NCBI RefSeq assembly: GCF_007827955.1
Contig: NZ_VITR01000014.1
Location: 1-64,000 of the forward strand
Source of the DNA: Nitrospirillum pindoramense
GTDB taxonomy: Bacteria; Pseudomonadota; Alphaproteobacteria; Azospirillales; Azospirillaceae
Reading direction: 5' to 3'
Length of the DNA stretch: 64,000 nt
Made by a program: the position numbers and the translations under genes. The notes beneath the pieces are model-generated. The model ran no database searches and was not told where the DNA came from. It saw only the letters and a list, made by a program, of their open reading frames with translations. Positions within the stretch are counted from its first letter, which is position 1; each line of letters opens with the position of its first letter. Below, in pieces: positions 42,480 to 52,672 of the stretch.

Positions 42480-43951
42480 CGCGCGGCGGCAGTGGCTGCG
42501 GGCGGCACCTCACCGGCAACCGTCCAGCCGCCGCCCAGGGCGCGGTATGTCGCCACGAGATCCTGCGCCACCTGGATACGGCTTTGGGCCAGTTGGTCCT
42601 CTGCCGCCAGTTGGGTGCGCTGGGCGTCCAGCACGGCCAGGAAGTTGTCGGCGCCATAGCGGTAGCGGGTTGCCGCCAGGCTGGCCGCCCGGGTGCTGGC
42701 CGTGGCGGCGGTGTCCAGCGCGGCGCGGCGTGCCCGTTCCTGGGCATAGCGGACCAGCGCCGTCTCCGCCTCCTGCCAGGCGGTCAGCACCGCCTTCTGG
42801 AAATTGGCCAGGGCCTGGTCGGTATTGGCGTTGGCCTCGCGGATACGGGCATAGAGGGCGGCGTCGAACAGCGGTACGCTGATGCTGGGCCCAAGGCCAT
42901 AGGTGAAGGCGCCCCGCGCGCCCAGGTCCCCCGGCTGCAGGGCCTGCACCCCCACCGACCCGGTGAGGGAGATCTTGGGATAGAGGTCGGCGGTGGCGAC
43001 ACCGATGCGGGCCGTGGCCGCAGCCAGGGCCCGTTCCGCCGCCGCCACATCGGCCCGGCGGCCCAGCAGCGTGGCCGGCGTACCCACGGCCACACTGCCG
43101 GGCAGGTCGGGCAGCGGGGCCGGCGCGTCCAGCAGGGCCGCCAGCGCCCCAGGCTCCCGCCCCGTCAGGGTGGCCAGGATGTGCTCATCCGCCGCCACCG
43201 TGGCGCGGAGCGGCGGGATGGAGGCCAGCGTGGTTTCCAGCTGAGCCTGGGCGCGGGCGATATCCAGGTCCGTCCCCCGGCCGGCATCGCTCAAGGTATG
43301 GGTCAGGTCGAAGGTGCCGCGCTGGTTTTCCGCGTTGCGCAAGGCGACGGACAGGCGCAGTTGCGCGCCGCGCAGATCGACATAGGTGCTGGCCACGTCG
43401 GCGATGATGACGGTCAGCACTTGGTGGCGCAGCGCTTCCGCCCGCGCGGTGTCGGCCTCCGCCGCCTCGATGGCGCGGCGCACCTGGCCGAACAGATCGA
43501 TTTCCCAGGACAGGGTGCCGCCCGCGGTGGTGACGTTGCTGTCGGGCAGCTGCGCGTCGGGCAGGCCCTGTTGCGTGGCCGCGGCCGCACGGGCGCGGCT
43601 GTAGCTGGCGCTGGCGCCCACCGACGGCAGGTTGCGGGCGCCCACGGCCTCGGCTTCCGCGCGCGCGGCGCGGACCGCGGCGTCAGCCGCCTTCAGGTCC
43701 AGGTTGGCCTTGACGGCGTCAGCCACCAGTTGGTCCAACACCGGGTCGCCCAGCTGGCGCCACCAATCCTCCAGCGGTTCCTCAGCCTTCAGCAGGTTGG
43801 CGTCCCCGTCCATGGCGTGAACGGCCCGGGTGAAGGGCGCCCCGGCGGCGGCCGGTGTGGCGGGCGTGTGGTAATCCGGCCCCACGGTCACGCAGCCCGA
43901 CAGGGGCAACAGGACGACCGTCAGGGTCAGTAGGGCACCTGGAATACGCAT
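42476..43951 (-). CDS. RND efflux outer-membrane lipoprotein, NodT family
   Basis: A 491-residue TolC-like outer-membrane factor with a lipobox (LLPLSGC, Cys20) and two repeats of long helices (KAADAAVRAARAEAEAVGARNLPSVGASASYSRAR; ERALAAATARIGVATADLYPKISLTGSVG). It is the outer exit duct of the pump formed with the downstream-named permease and the adaptor. Order in the transcript is adaptor, permease, outer-membrane factor. Confidence 0.93.
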   Translation of the reverse strand: MRIPGALLTLTVVLLPLSGCVTVGPDYHTPATPAAAGAPFTRAVHAMDGDANLLKAEEPLEDWWRQLGDPVLDQLVADAVKANLDLKAADAAVRAARAEAEAVGARNLPSVGASASYSRARAAAATQQGLPDAQLPDSNVTTAGGTLSWEIDLFGQVRRAIEAAEADTARAEALRHQVLTVIIADVASTYVDLRGAQLRLSVALRNAENQRGTFDLTHTLSDAGRGTDLDIARAQAQLETTLASIPPLRATVAADEHILATLTGREPGALAALLDAPAPLPDLPGSVAVGTPATLLGRRADVAAAERALAAATARIGVATADLYPKISLTGSVGVQALQPGDLGARGAFTYGLGPSISVPLFDAALYARIREANANTDQALANFQKAVLTAWQEAETALVRYAQERARRAALDTAATASTRAASLAATRYRYGADNFLAVLDAQRTQLAAEDQLAQSRIQVAQDLVATYRALGGGWTVAGEVPPAATAAAR

Positions 43952-43970
43952 GGACCGATCCCCCTCCCCG

Positions 43971-46900
43971 TCAGGCCGTGTGCGGGCCGTGTGAACCGGC
44001 CGGCGGCGTGTCCCGCCGTTTGCCGAAGCGTCGCTGGCCCCACTGCGCCAGCCAGCGGCAGACGACGTAGAATACCGGCGTGAACAACAGGCCGAAGAAG
44101 GTGACGCCCAGCATGCCGAAGAACACGGCCGTTCCCAGGGCCTGCCGCATCTCCGACCCGGCGCCGGACGCGATCACCAAGGGCACCACGCCCAGGATGA
44201 AGGCGAAGGAGGTCATGAGGATGGGCCGCAGGCGGGTGCGGGCGGCGCGGATGGCGGCCTGGAAGCGGTCCAGCCCCTGTTCCTCATCCTGCTTGGCGAA
44301 CTCCACGATCAGGATGGCGTTCTTGGCCGCCAGCCCCACCAGCACCACCAGGCCGATCTGGGTCAGGATGTTGTTGTCCATGCCGCGCAGGTTCACACCG
44401 GAAAGGGCGGTGAGCAGGCACATGGGCACGATGAGGATGACCGACAGCGGCAGCATCCAGCTTTCGTATTGCGCCGCCAGCAGCAGATAAACGAACACCA
44501 CGGCCAAACCGAAGGCGATGGGCGCCGTGTCGCCGGCGATGATCTGCTGATAGGTCAGCTCGGTCCATTCGTAGGAGAAGCCGTCGGGCAGATGCTCGCG
44601 CGCCAGCTCGCCAATGGCGGCGATGGCCTGGCCGGTGGAATAGCCGGGTGCCGGCGATCCCTGCAGCTCCGCCGCCGGATAAAGGTTGTAGCGCGGCACG
44701 CGATAGGGCCCGGTCACGTCCCGGAAGGTGGCGACGGAGCCCAAGGGCACCAGCCCGCCATTGTCGGACCGGGTGCGCAGGTAGGCGATGTCGCGCACGC
44801 TGGTACGGCCGGCGCCATCGGCCTGGGCCGTCACCCGGTAGGTGCGGCCCAGCAGGTTGAAGTCGTTGACGAAGGCGGAGCCGAGATAGACGTTCAACGT
44901 ATCGAAGATGCGCGACGGCGGCACGCCCAGCATGTCGGCCTTGACCCGGTCGATGTCGGCGTAAACCTGGGGCGTGCGGGTGTTGTACAGGCTGAAGACG
45001 TTGGCCAGGCCCGGCGTCTTGTTGGCGGCCAGCATCATCTCCTGCGTGGCGTCGGCCAGCGCCTGCAAGCCACGGCCGCGCCTGTCCTCGATATACAGCT
45101 TGAACCCGCCGGAGGAGCCGATGCCCGGCACGGTGGGCGGCGGGATCAGCAGTGTCAGGGCGCCGTCGATCTGCTGCAAGGTCTTCTGCAGGTCGCTGAA
45201 GATCCCCTGGGTGGTCAGCCCCTCCTTGACGCGCTCGGCGAAGGGCTTGGTGACAACGAACACGGCGCCGGCGTTAGGGGCGTTGGTGTAGGTGGCACCA
45301 TCGAAGCCGGCGAAACCAACCGTGTGCGCCACGCCCGGACGGGCCGCCAGCAGGGTCTGGGCACGGCGCAGGACGGCGTCCGTGCGGCTGAGGGAGGATC
45401 CCGGCGGCAACTGGATGACGGTGATGAAATAACCCTGGTCCTGTGACGGGATGAAACCGGTGGGGGTGCGGGAAATGAGGCCGCCGCCCAGCACGATCAG
45501 GCCGGCATAGACCACCAGCACCACCGTGGCCAGCCGCACCAGATGGCCCGTCAAGCGGCCGTACCGGTCCGACAGCCAGTCGAAGCCCCGGTTGAAGCCA
45601 GCAAAAAAGCGGGCGATCGGATGAAAGCCGCGCTTGGCCGCAGCACCCTGCGCCTTATCGTGCTGGGCGTCGTGCGGCTTCAGCAGCAGGGCCGCCAGGG
45701 CCGGGCTCAGCGTCTGCGACACCAGCATGGAAATGAGCGTGGCGGCGGCGATGGTGACGCCGAACTGGCGATAGAACTGGCCGGAGATGCCGGTGAGGAA
45801 GGCCGTGGGCAGGAACACCGCCGTCAGCACCAGGGCGATGGCGATCAGCGCCTCGCCCACCTCATCCATGGTCTTGTGGGCGGCCTCCCGGGGCGACAGG
45901 CCCTGGGCCAGGTTGCGCTCGACATTCTCCACCACCACGATGGCGTCGTCGACGACGATGCCGATGGCCAGGACCAAGCCGAACAGCGACAGGTTGTTGA
46001 GGGAAAAGCCCACGGCCGCCATGACGGCGAAGGTGCCGATCAGCGAAATGGGGATGGCGACGATGGGGATTAGCGCCGCCCGCCAGGACTGCAGGAAGAC
46101 GATGACGACGATGACCACCAGCACCATCGCCTCGAAGATGGTGTGGTAAACCTCGTTCACCGATTCCGCGATGTATTGGGTGGGGTTGTAGACGACCTTG
46201 TAGGCCAGGCCCTTGGGCATGTCGTGGCTCATCGTCTCCATGGACGACAGCACGGCCGCGGCGGTCTTCAGGGCGTTGGAACCCGGGCGCTGGTAAATCA
46301 AGATGGCGGCGGCGCGCTTGCCGTCGACATAGGAATAGGTGTTGTAGTCCTGGGCGCCCAGCTCCACCCAACCGACGTCGCGCACGCGGGTAACGCGGCC
46401 TTGGGCGTCGGACTTGATGACGATGTCGGCGAACTGGCCGGGGTCGGTCAGCCGGCCCAGGGTCTGCACCTGCACCTCGAAGGCGGCGGGCTTGGGCACC
46501 GGCGGATGGTTCAGCTGGCCCGAGGCCACCTGCACGTTGTTGCCCTGCAACGCCTGCACCACCTCGGCCGTGGTCAAGCCACGGGCCTGCACCTTCTCCG
46601 GATCCAGCCAGATGCGCATGGAATAATCGCCGGCGCCACGGATGCGGGCATCACCCACGCCATCCAGGCGGGCCAGCGGGTCGCGCACCTGCAAGGTGGC
46701 GTAGTTGGAGATATAGAGCTGATCCAGGCTGTCATCCGGGGAATACAGGTGGATGACCATCATCAGGTTGGGGGAGTTCTTGCGCGTGGTGACGCCCAGG
46801 CGGTTCACCTCGTCCGGCAGGTGCGGCTGCGCCACCGACACCCGGTTCTGCACCAGCACCTGCGCCTTGTCGATGTCGGTGCCCAGCTTGAAGGTGATGG

Positions 46901-47177
46901 TCAGTGACAGGCCGCCGTCACCCGTGTTCTGGGAGACCATGTACAGCATGTCGTCGACGCCGTTGATCTCCTGTTCCAACGGGGCGGCCACGGTGTTGGC
47001 CACCGTCTCGGCCGAGGCGCCGGGATATGTGGCCGTCACCACCACGGTGGGGGGCGCCACCTCGGGATATTGGGCCACCGGCAGGGCGAAATAGGCGAGG
47101 CCGCCGACCAGCGTGATGAGGATGGAGATCACGCAGGCGAAAATGGGCCGGTCGATGAAGAAATGGGAAAACTTCAT
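43971..47177 (-). CDS. RND efflux pump permease, HAE1/AcrB type
   Basis: A 1068-residue inner-membrane proton antiporter. It has MKFSHFFIDRPIFACVISILITLVGG at the N-terminus, the proton-relay motif GIVVDDAIVVVENVERN with the Asp pair, and GLAAKNAILIVEFAKQ with the key Lys. Repeated large periplasmic loops and 12 membrane helices are as in AcrB/MexB. It exports drugs, dyes or solvents with the adaptor and duct. Length is typical. No TetR gene lies next to it to suggest local control. Confidence 0.95.
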   Translation of the reverse strand: MKFSHFFIDRPIFACVISILITLVGGLAYFALPVAQYPEVAPPTVVVTATYPGASAETVANTVAAPLEQEINGVDDMLYMVSQNTGDGGLSLTITFKLGTDIDKAQVLVQNRVSVAQPHLPDEVNRLGVTTRKNSPNLMMVIHLYSPDDSLDQLYISNYATLQVRDPLARLDGVGDARIRGAGDYSMRIWLDPEKVQARGLTTAEVVQALQGNNVQVASGQLNHPPVPKPAAFEVQVQTLGRLTDPGQFADIVIKSDAQGRVTRVRDVGWVELGAQDYNTYSYVDGKRAAAILIYQRPGSNALKTAAAVLSSMETMSHDMPKGLAYKVVYNPTQYIAESVNEVYHTIFEAMVLVVIVVIVFLQSWRAALIPIVAIPISLIGTFAVMAAVGFSLNNLSLFGLVLAIGIVVDDAIVVVENVERNLAQGLSPREAAHKTMDEVGEALIAIALVLTAVFLPTAFLTGISGQFYRQFGVTIAAATLISMLVSQTLSPALAALLLKPHDAQHDKAQGAAAKRGFHPIARFFAGFNRGFDWLSDRYGRLTGHLVRLATVVLVVYAGLIVLGGGLISRTPTGFIPSQDQGYFITVIQLPPGSSLSRTDAVLRRAQTLLAARPGVAHTVGFAGFDGATYTNAPNAGAVFVVTKPFAERVKEGLTTQGIFSDLQKTLQQIDGALTLLIPPPTVPGIGSSGGFKLYIEDRRGRGLQALADATQEMMLAANKTPGLANVFSLYNTRTPQVYADIDRVKADMLGVPPSRIFDTLNVYLGSAFVNDFNLLGRTYRVTAQADGAGRTSVRDIAYLRTRSDNGGLVPLGSVATFRDVTGPYRVPRYNLYPAAELQGSPAPGYSTGQAIAAIGELAREHLPDGFSYEWTELTYQQIIAGDTAPIAFGLAVVFVYLLLAAQYESWMLPLSVILIVPMCLLTALSGVNLRGMDNNILTQIGLVVLVGLAAKNAILIVEFAKQDEEQGLDRFQAAIRAARTRLRPILMTSFAFILGVVPLVIASGAGSEMRQALGTAVFFGMLGVTFFGLLFTPVFYVVCRWLAQWGQRRFGKRRDTPPAGSHGPHTA

Positions 47178-47188
47178 GATGCCGGCCC

Positions 47189-48355
47189 TTACTGCTCGGC
47201 CGCGGGGGTGATGGTCCCGGGCTGGGGCGTGACCTTGGCGCCGGGCCGTGCCCGCGTCAGGCCGCTGATGATGATGCGGTCGGTCGGCACCAGCCCGGAT
47301 TTGACGACGCGCAGGCCATAGGCCAGGTTGCCCAGCACCACGGGCTTGGGCGTCACCGTTCCATCCTCGCCCACCGTCATGACGATCTTGTGCGACTGGT
47401 CGGAGGCGATGGCCTCATCCGGGACCAGCAGGGCGTCATACTCGCCGGAACCCAGCAGGCGCAGCCGGCCGAAGGTGCCCGGCTGCAGGAAATCGTCCTT
47501 GTTGGGGATGACGGCGCGCCCACGGATGGTGCCGGAACTGGGGTCCAGCCGGTTGTCGACGAAATCCATCTCACCCTTGCGGGTCCAGGTGGTCTCATCC
47601 ATCAACCGGACGAAGACGGGGTTGGCCTTGTCGCGCGAGGATGCGCGCACACCTTCCAGGGCCAGGCGGTTGTAACGCAGGTAATCCGCCTCGCTGCCGT
47701 CAAAGACGAAATAGATCGGGTCCCGCGTCACGATGGTGGCCAGCAGGGTGGATTGCGCCGACCCGCCGCTGACCAGGTTGCCGATGTCGATCTTGCGGTC
47801 GCCGATGCGGCCCGAGATGGGGGACCGGATCTGGGTGAACTCCAGATCCAGCGCGGCCGACCGCGCCGCCGCCGCCGCCGAGGCCACCGCCGCCTGGCTT
47901 TCCTGTTCGGCCTGGGCGCGGGTGTCGTACTCTTCCTGGCTGATGGCACGGGCGGCCAACAGCTGGGCCGCCCGTTTCAGCTCTGAAACCGCAAGGGCCT
48001 GGCGGGTCTTTTCCCGCTGCAGATCGGCGTTGGCCTTGTCCAGCGTGGCCTGGAAGGGGCGCGGGTCGATGACGAACAGCAGGTCGCCCTTTTGCACCAG
48101 TTGGCCGTCGCGGAACTTGATCTGTTCCAGATAGCCGGAAACGCGGGCGCGTAGTTCCACGGTCTGCACCGCCTCGAAGCGGCCGGTAAACTCATCCCAG
48201 TCCACGATCTTGCGGGGCAGCGGCTGGGCCACCGTCACCGCGGGCGGAGCGGCGGCGGCCGCCGGCGGGTGCTTGTCGCCACACCCGGACAGGGCCAGCG
48301 CCAGGATCAGGGGATAGAGGCGGCGAAGCGGCGGCGACATGGTGATGGACGGCAT
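47189..48355 (-). CDS. RND efflux periplasmic adaptor (membrane fusion protein)
   Basis: A 388-residue lipoprotein (LALALSGC lipobox) with the lipoyl/hairpin layout: VELRARVSGYLEQIKFRDGQLVQKGDLLFVIDPRPF, coiled-coil hairpin (about 100-165) and LDLEFTQIRSPISGRIGDRKIDIGNLVSGG. It links permease and outer-membrane duct. It is the first gene of the operon; an internal ATG (MSPPLRRLYP) may be the true start. Confidence 0.93.
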   Translation of the reverse strand: MPSITMSPPLRRLYPLILALALSGCGDKHPPAAAAAPPAVTVAQPLPRKIVDWDEFTGRFEAVQTVELRARVSGYLEQIKFRDGQLVQKGDLLFVIDPRPFQATLDKANADLQREKTRQALAVSELKRAAQLLAARAISQEEYDTRAQAEQESQAAVASAAAAARSAALDLEFTQIRSPISGRIGDRKIDIGNLVSGGSAQSTLLATIVTRDPIYFVFDGSEADYLRYNRLALEGVRASSRDKANPVFVRLMDETTWTRKGEMDFVDNRLDPSSGTIRGRAVIPNKDDFLQPGTFGRLRLLGSGEYDALLVPDEAIASDQSHKIVMTVGEDGTVTPKPVVLGNLAYGLRVVKSGLVPTDRIIISGLTRARPGAKVTPQPGTITPAAEQ

Positions 48356-48384
48356 CCTTCCCCCAACACGAGCTCAGGCTCGGC

Positions 48385-48442
48385 AGCCCGCATGCGGCGG
48401 GCTCCGGAGCCAAGACGAAACACCGCGCCTGACGCGGTTTCG
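48385..48442. repeat. Two adjacent hairpins in the efflux/cyo divergent region
   Basis: AGCCCGC/GCGGGCT around ATGCG, then CGAAA-CCGCG pairing with CGCGG-TTTCG around CCTGA with a two-base bulge. They lie between divergent operons and may be REP-like or regulatory. Nothing else is recognised in this gap. Confidence 0.3.
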
Positions 48443-48646
48443 CCATCACACTATGGGGCCGGCGCAGCAGTGGATTGCCCTGCCGTGCGGTGTTTTGTCG
48501 TTTTTCGCCGCCATGGCCGCCGGGACGGTTCGGGGCGCAGCCCCGCGACAATTTTGCCCATCCCCCGTCCGGAACATCTGGCGGACCGGGGCATTGACCG
48601 GCCGTACCCCCGTTCTCCTCCCTCCCCACCACACCCAAGGAAAGCC

Positions 48647-49486
48647 ATGGCCCGCCCCGTCGCCGCCACCGCCCTGGCCTTGGTGCTGCCCGGCCTTGCC
48701 GGCTGTTCCGGTGGCGTCCTGGACCCTCAGGGCCCGGTGGCGGCGCAGGAATTGACCATCCTGCTGGATTCACTGGGCATCATGCTGGCCATCGTCGTAC
48801 CCACCATCCTGGCGACGCTGGGGGTGGCATGGTGGTTCCGCGCCGGCAACGCCCGCGCCCGCTACCGCCCCGACTGGGAATATTCCGGCCGCATCGAAAT
48901 GGTGGTGTGGTCCATTCCGGCCATGACCGTGCTGCTGCTGGGCGGCATCGGCTGGGTCAGTTCCCGCGACCTGGACCCGCCCAAGCCCCTGGCTGGCACC
49001 CGCGCGATACAGGTTCAGGTGGTGTCGCTGGATTGGAAATGGCTGTTCATCTATCCGGACCAGGGCATCGCCAGCGTCAACCGGCTGGTCGTGCCCGCCG
49101 GCACGCCGGTCAGCTTCCAGCTGACCTCAGACGGCGTCATGAACAGCTTTTTCGTGCCGCAGCTGGGCAGCCAGATCTACGCCATGCCCGGCATGATCAC
49201 GCGGCTGAACCTGCAGGCGGACAAGCCCGGCCGCTATCCCGGCATCTCCGCCCAGTTCAGCGGCGCCGGCTTCCCCGACATGCTGTTCACGGTTGAAGCG
49301 GTGCCGGGCGACGCCTTCGACCGCTGGATCGCCACGGCCCGGGACCAGGGCGACCCGCTGGATGAGGCCGCCTTCCGCCGCCTGGCCCAGCCCAGCCGGG
49401 CGGACCGCCCCCGCACCTTCCGCGACGTGACACCGGGCCTGTTCACCGCCGTCGCCAATCCGGGCGCCGTGAAGCCGGGCCCCTGA
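48647..49486 (+). CDS. cyoA: Cytochrome o ubiquinol oxidase subunit II
   Basis: A 279-residue lipoprotein (LPGLAGC lipobox) with two membrane helices and a periplasmic cupredoxin domain. The segment [31 protein letters not shown] is typical of CyoA; the CuA Cys and His ligands of cytochrome c oxidases are absent, so it takes electrons from quinol. The ATG is chosen from the AAGGA ribosome site and signal peptide; the open frame extends far upstream. First gene of cyoABCD. Confidence 0.95.
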   Translation: MARPVAATALALVLPGLAGCSGGVLDPQGPVAAQELTILLDSLGIMLAIVVPTILATLGVAWWFRAGNARARYRPDWEYSGRIEMVVWSIPAMTVLLLGGIGWVSSRDLDPPKPLAGTRAIQVQVVSLDWKWLFIYPDQGIASVNRLVVPAGTPVSFQLTSDGVMNSFFVPQLGSQIYAMPGMITRLNLQADKPGRYPGISAQFSGAGFPDMLFTVEAVPGDAFDRWIATARDQGDPLDEAAFRRLAQPSRADRPRTFRDVTPGLFTAVANPGAVKPGP

Positions 49487-49499
49487 AGAAGGACGCAGC

Positions 49500-51494
49500 A
49501 TGTTCGGCAAGCTGAGCTGGAGCGCCATCCCCATCAACGAGCCCATCGACATGATCGCCTCGGGCCTCATGATCCTGGCGGTGCTGGGCGTGTTGGCCTG
49601 GGTGACGGTGAAGGGCCACTGGCCCTATCTGTGGAAGGAATGGCTGACGTCCGTCGACCATAAGCGCATCGGCGTCATGTACGTCGTGCTGGCCCTGGTC
49701 ATGCTGCTGCGCGGCTTCACCGACGCCGTCATGATGCGCATCCAGCAATCCATCTCCGTGGGTCCGGATTCCGGCTACCTGCCGCCGGAGCATTATAACC
49801 AGATCTTCTCCGCCCACGGCACCATCATGATCTTCTTCATGGCCATGCCCTTCATCATCGGGCTGATGAATTTCGCCGTGCCCCTGCAACTGGGCATCCG
49901 CGACGTGGCCTTTCCCACGCTCAATTCCGTCAGCCTGTGGCTCACCGCCTCCGGCATCCTGCTGACCAACCTGTCGCTGGTGATCGGGGAGTTCGCGCGC
50001 ACCGGCTGGCTGGCCTATCCGCCGCTGAGCGAGCTGAAATACTCGCCGGGCGTGGGGGTGGATTATTACTTGTGGGCCCTGCAAATCTCGGGTGTGGGCA
50101 CCTTGTTGTCGGGCATCAACCTGGCCACCACCATCCTGAAGATGCGGGCGCCCGGCATGGGCTACATGCGCATGCCGGTGTTCTGCTGGACCTCGCTGGC
50201 GTCCAACCTGCTGATCATCGCCGCCTTTCCGGTGCTGACCGCCACCTTCGCCATGCTGCTGCTGGACCGCTATCTCGGCATGCACTTCTTCACGGCGGAC
50301 GGCGACGGCAACCCGATGATGTACATCAACCTCATCTGGGTGTGGGGGCATCCGGAGGTCTACATCCTGATCCTGCCCTGCTTCGGCGTGTTTTCCGAAG
50401 TGGTCTCGACCTTCTCCGGCAAGCCCTTGTTCGGCTACCGCTCCATGGTCGCGGCCACCATGGCCATCTGCATCCTGTCCTTCATCGTCTGGCTGCACCA
50501 CTTCTTCACCATGGGCGCGGGCGCCAACGTCAACGGCTTCTTCGGTGTCATGACCATGATCATCGCCGTGCCCACCGGCGTGAAGGTCTACAACTGGCTG
50601 TTCACCCTGTACGGCGGGCGGGTGCGGTTCCAGGTGCCCATCCTGTGGTCCGTGGGCTTCATGGTGACCTTCGTCATCGGCGGCATGACCGGTGTGCTGC
50701 TGGCCGTGCCGCCGGCCGATTTCGTCCTGCACAACAGCCTGTTCCTCATCGCCCACTTCCACAACGTCATCATCGGCGGCGTCGTGTTCGGCGTGCTGGC
50801 CGGCTACACTTACTGGTTCCCCAAGGCCTTCGGCTTCACCCTGGACGAAGGCTGGGGCAAGGTTTCCTTCTGGTGCTGGTTCGTCGGCTTCTACCTGGCC
50901 TTCATGCCGCTATACTACCTGGGCATGCTGGGCATGACCCGGCGGCTGCAGCATTATGACGATCCGTCCTGGCAGCCTTGGCTGATCGTGGCGGCCGTCG
51001 GCGTCGCCTTGATCCTGGCCGGCATCCTGGCCCTGATCATCCAACTGATCGTGTCCATCCGCACGCGCGACCGCCGCCGCGACGTGACGGGCGATCCATG
51101 GAATGGCCGCACCCTGGAATGGTCCACACCCTCCCCTCCGCCGGCCTGGAACTTCGCCATCCTGCCGCATGTGGAGCGGGAGGATGCCTATTGGCAGGTG
51201 AAGCGGCGCACGCGGGAGGAGCGGGTCGCCGCCGCCAAGGCGTTGGTGTATGAGGCCATCCACATGCCGGTGAACAGCCCCACCGGTTTCATCACCGCCT
51301 TCTTCGCCGTCGTCACCGGGTTCGCCCTGATCTGGCATATTTGGTGGATGGTGGCGCTGGGCCTGGCCGGTGCCCTGGCCACCACCCTGATCTTCGCCTG
51401 GCGCGATGAAAGCGAGTTCGAAATCCCCGCCGAGGCGGTGGCGCAGGCCGACCGCACCCACCAGGACGCCCAATGGACGGGGGCCGCGCCATGA
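49500..51494 (+). CDS. cyoB: Cytochrome o ubiquinol oxidase subunit I
   Basis: A 664-residue heme-copper oxidase subunit. It has the quinone-site residues [10 protein letters not shown] and [10 protein letters not shown] (Arg, Asp and His of E. coli CyoB), the heme/CuB His in [23 protein letters not shown] and [11 protein letters not shown], and the cross-linked Tyr in HPEVY. It reduces O2 to water while pumping protons. It starts 13 bases after cyoA and overlaps cyoC. Confidence 0.97.
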   Translation: MFGKLSWSAIPINEPIDMIASGLMILAVLGVLAWVTVKGHWPYLWKEWLTSVDHKRIGVMYVVLALVMLLRGFTDAVMMRIQQSISVGPDSGYLPPEHYNQIFSAHGTIMIFFMAMPFIIGLMNFAVPLQLGIRDVAFPTLNSVSLWLTASGILLTNLSLVIGEFARTGWLAYPPLSELKYSPGVGVDYYLWALQISGVGTLLSGINLATTILKMRAPGMGYMRMPVFCWTSLASNLLIIAAFPVLTATFAMLLLDRYLGMHFFTADGDGNPMMYINLIWVWGHPEVYILILPCFGVFSEVVSTFSGKPLFGYRSMVAATMAICILSFIVWLHHFFTMGAGANVNGFFGVMTMIIAVPTGVKVYNWLFTLYGGRVRFQVPILWSVGFMVTFVIGGMTGVLLAVPPADFVLHNSLFLIAHFHNVIIGGVVFGVLAGYTYWFPKAFGFTLDEGWGKVSFWCWFVGFYLAFMPLYYLGMLGMTRRLQHYDDPSWQPWLIVAAVGVALILAGILALIIQLIVSIRTRDRRRDVTGDPWNGRTLEWSTPSPPPAWNFAILPHVEREDAYWQVKRRTREERVAAAKALVYEAIHMPVNSPTGFITAFFAVVTGFALIWHIWWMVALGLAGALATTLIFAWRDESEFEIPAEAVAQADRTHQDAQWTGAAP

Positions 51495-52129
51495 CCGCCG
51501 CCAGCCTACACGACGATGCGCCCAGGGCCGCCCACGGCATGCGGACCGGCACGAGCACAGCGGGGCCAGCACCCAAACGCATCATCATCGCCTACGGCTT
51601 CTGGCTGTTCCTGCTGAGCGACATCGTGATGTTCTCCGCCCTGTTCGCCACCTACGCGGTGGTGGCCAAGGCGACGGCCGGTGGACCAACGGGGGCGGAG
51701 CTGTTCGACCCCACCAACGTCGCCGTCGAAACGGCCCTGCTGCTGTTCTCCAGCTTCAGTTGCGGGATGATGTCGCTGGCCATGGAGGCACGGCACCGCA
51801 CCGCCTTCCATAGCGCCGCCGCCGTGACCTTCCTGCTGGGCCTGGGCTTCCTGGTCCTGGAAATGCGGGAGTTCGCCGGCATGATCGCCCAAGGCGCCAC
51901 CCCCCAGCGCAGCGCCTTCCTGTCCGGCTTCTTCACCCTGGTGGGATGCCACGGCGCCCATGTCGCCGTGGGGCTGCTGTGGCTGGTGGTCATGGTGGCG
52001 CAGGTGGCGGACAAGGGGTGGCGCACCACCGTCCTGCATCGACTGATGTGCTTCAGCCTGTTCTGGCATGCCCTGGACATCATCTGGGTGGCCTTGTTCA
52101 CGATCGTCTACCTGATGGGAGGACGCTGA
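51491..52129 (+). CDS. cyoC: Cytochrome o ubiquinol oxidase subunit III
   Basis: A 212-residue membrane subunit with five helices, with [33 protein letters not shown] and [18 protein letters not shown] characteristic of CyoC. I chose the ATG that overlaps the cyoB stop (ATGA). Second-last in the operon. Confidence 0.95.
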   Translation: MTAASLHDDAPRAAHGMRTGTSTAGPAPKRIIIAYGFWLFLLSDIVMFSALFATYAVVAKATAGGPTGAELFDPTNVAVETALLLFSSFSCGMMSLAMEARHRTAFHSAAAVTFLLGLGFLVLEMREFAGMIAQGATPQRSAFLSGFFTLVGCHGAHVAVGLLWLVVMVAQVADKGWRTTVLHRLMCFSLFWHALDIIWVALFTIVYLMGGR

Positions 52130-52130
52130 A

Positions 52131-52544
52131 ATGGCCGAAACCGATCATCATGCCCCCGATGGCATCCCCCATGACGCGGTTCCCCTGGACACGGCGCCGG
52201 GCGACAGCCGGGAGGAGCTTCTGGCCAGCCTCAAGGTCTATATCGTCGGCCTGGCGCTGGCCATCCTGCTGACCGCCACCTCCTTCTGGGCGGCCAGCAC
52301 CCATGTGCTGTGGCCGCCGGGGGTGCCCATCGGCCTGGCGGTCCTGGCCGTGGCCCAGATGGGGGTGCACCTGGTGTTCTTCCTGCACATCACCACCGGG
52401 CCGGACAACACCAACAACGTCCTGGCCCTGGCCTTCGGTGTGCTGATCGTTTTCCTGGTGGTGGCGGGATCGCTGTGGATCATGGCCAACATCAGCGCCA
52501 ACATGATGCCGCTGGAGATGATGGACCTTCACCACCAGCACTGA
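52131..52544 (+). CDS. cyoD: Cytochrome o ubiquinol oxidase subunit IV
   Basis: A 137-residue membrane protein with three helices (SLKVYIVGLALAILLTATSFW, VPIGLAVLAVAQMGVHLVFFLHI, NVLALAFGVLIVFLVVAGSLWIM), matching CyoD. It starts one base after cyoC ends. No cyoE (heme o synthase) follows in the window, so it must be encoded elsewhere. Confidence 0.93.
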   Translation: MAETDHHAPDGIPHDAVPLDTAPGDSREELLASLKVYIVGLALAILLTATSFWAASTHVLWPPGVPIGLAVLAVAQMGVHLVFFLHITTGPDNTNNVLALAFGVLIVFLVVAGSLWIMANISANMMPLEMMDLHHQH

Positions 52545-52672
52545 CCCCGATGCCCCGCCTCTGCCTTTTGGAGGGGGATGTCGCGCCACGACATAGTCTT
52601 TGGTTGGCGATGTGCCCGCCTTCCTCGCGTGACATAACAAGCGTCGTAGGAATTTCGGCGTGAAGGCGGCTA

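Noticed and set aside
48269-48646. Upstream extension of cyoA
   Set aside because: It runs across the divergent promoter region; the lipoprotein signal and ribosome site fit the later ATG.
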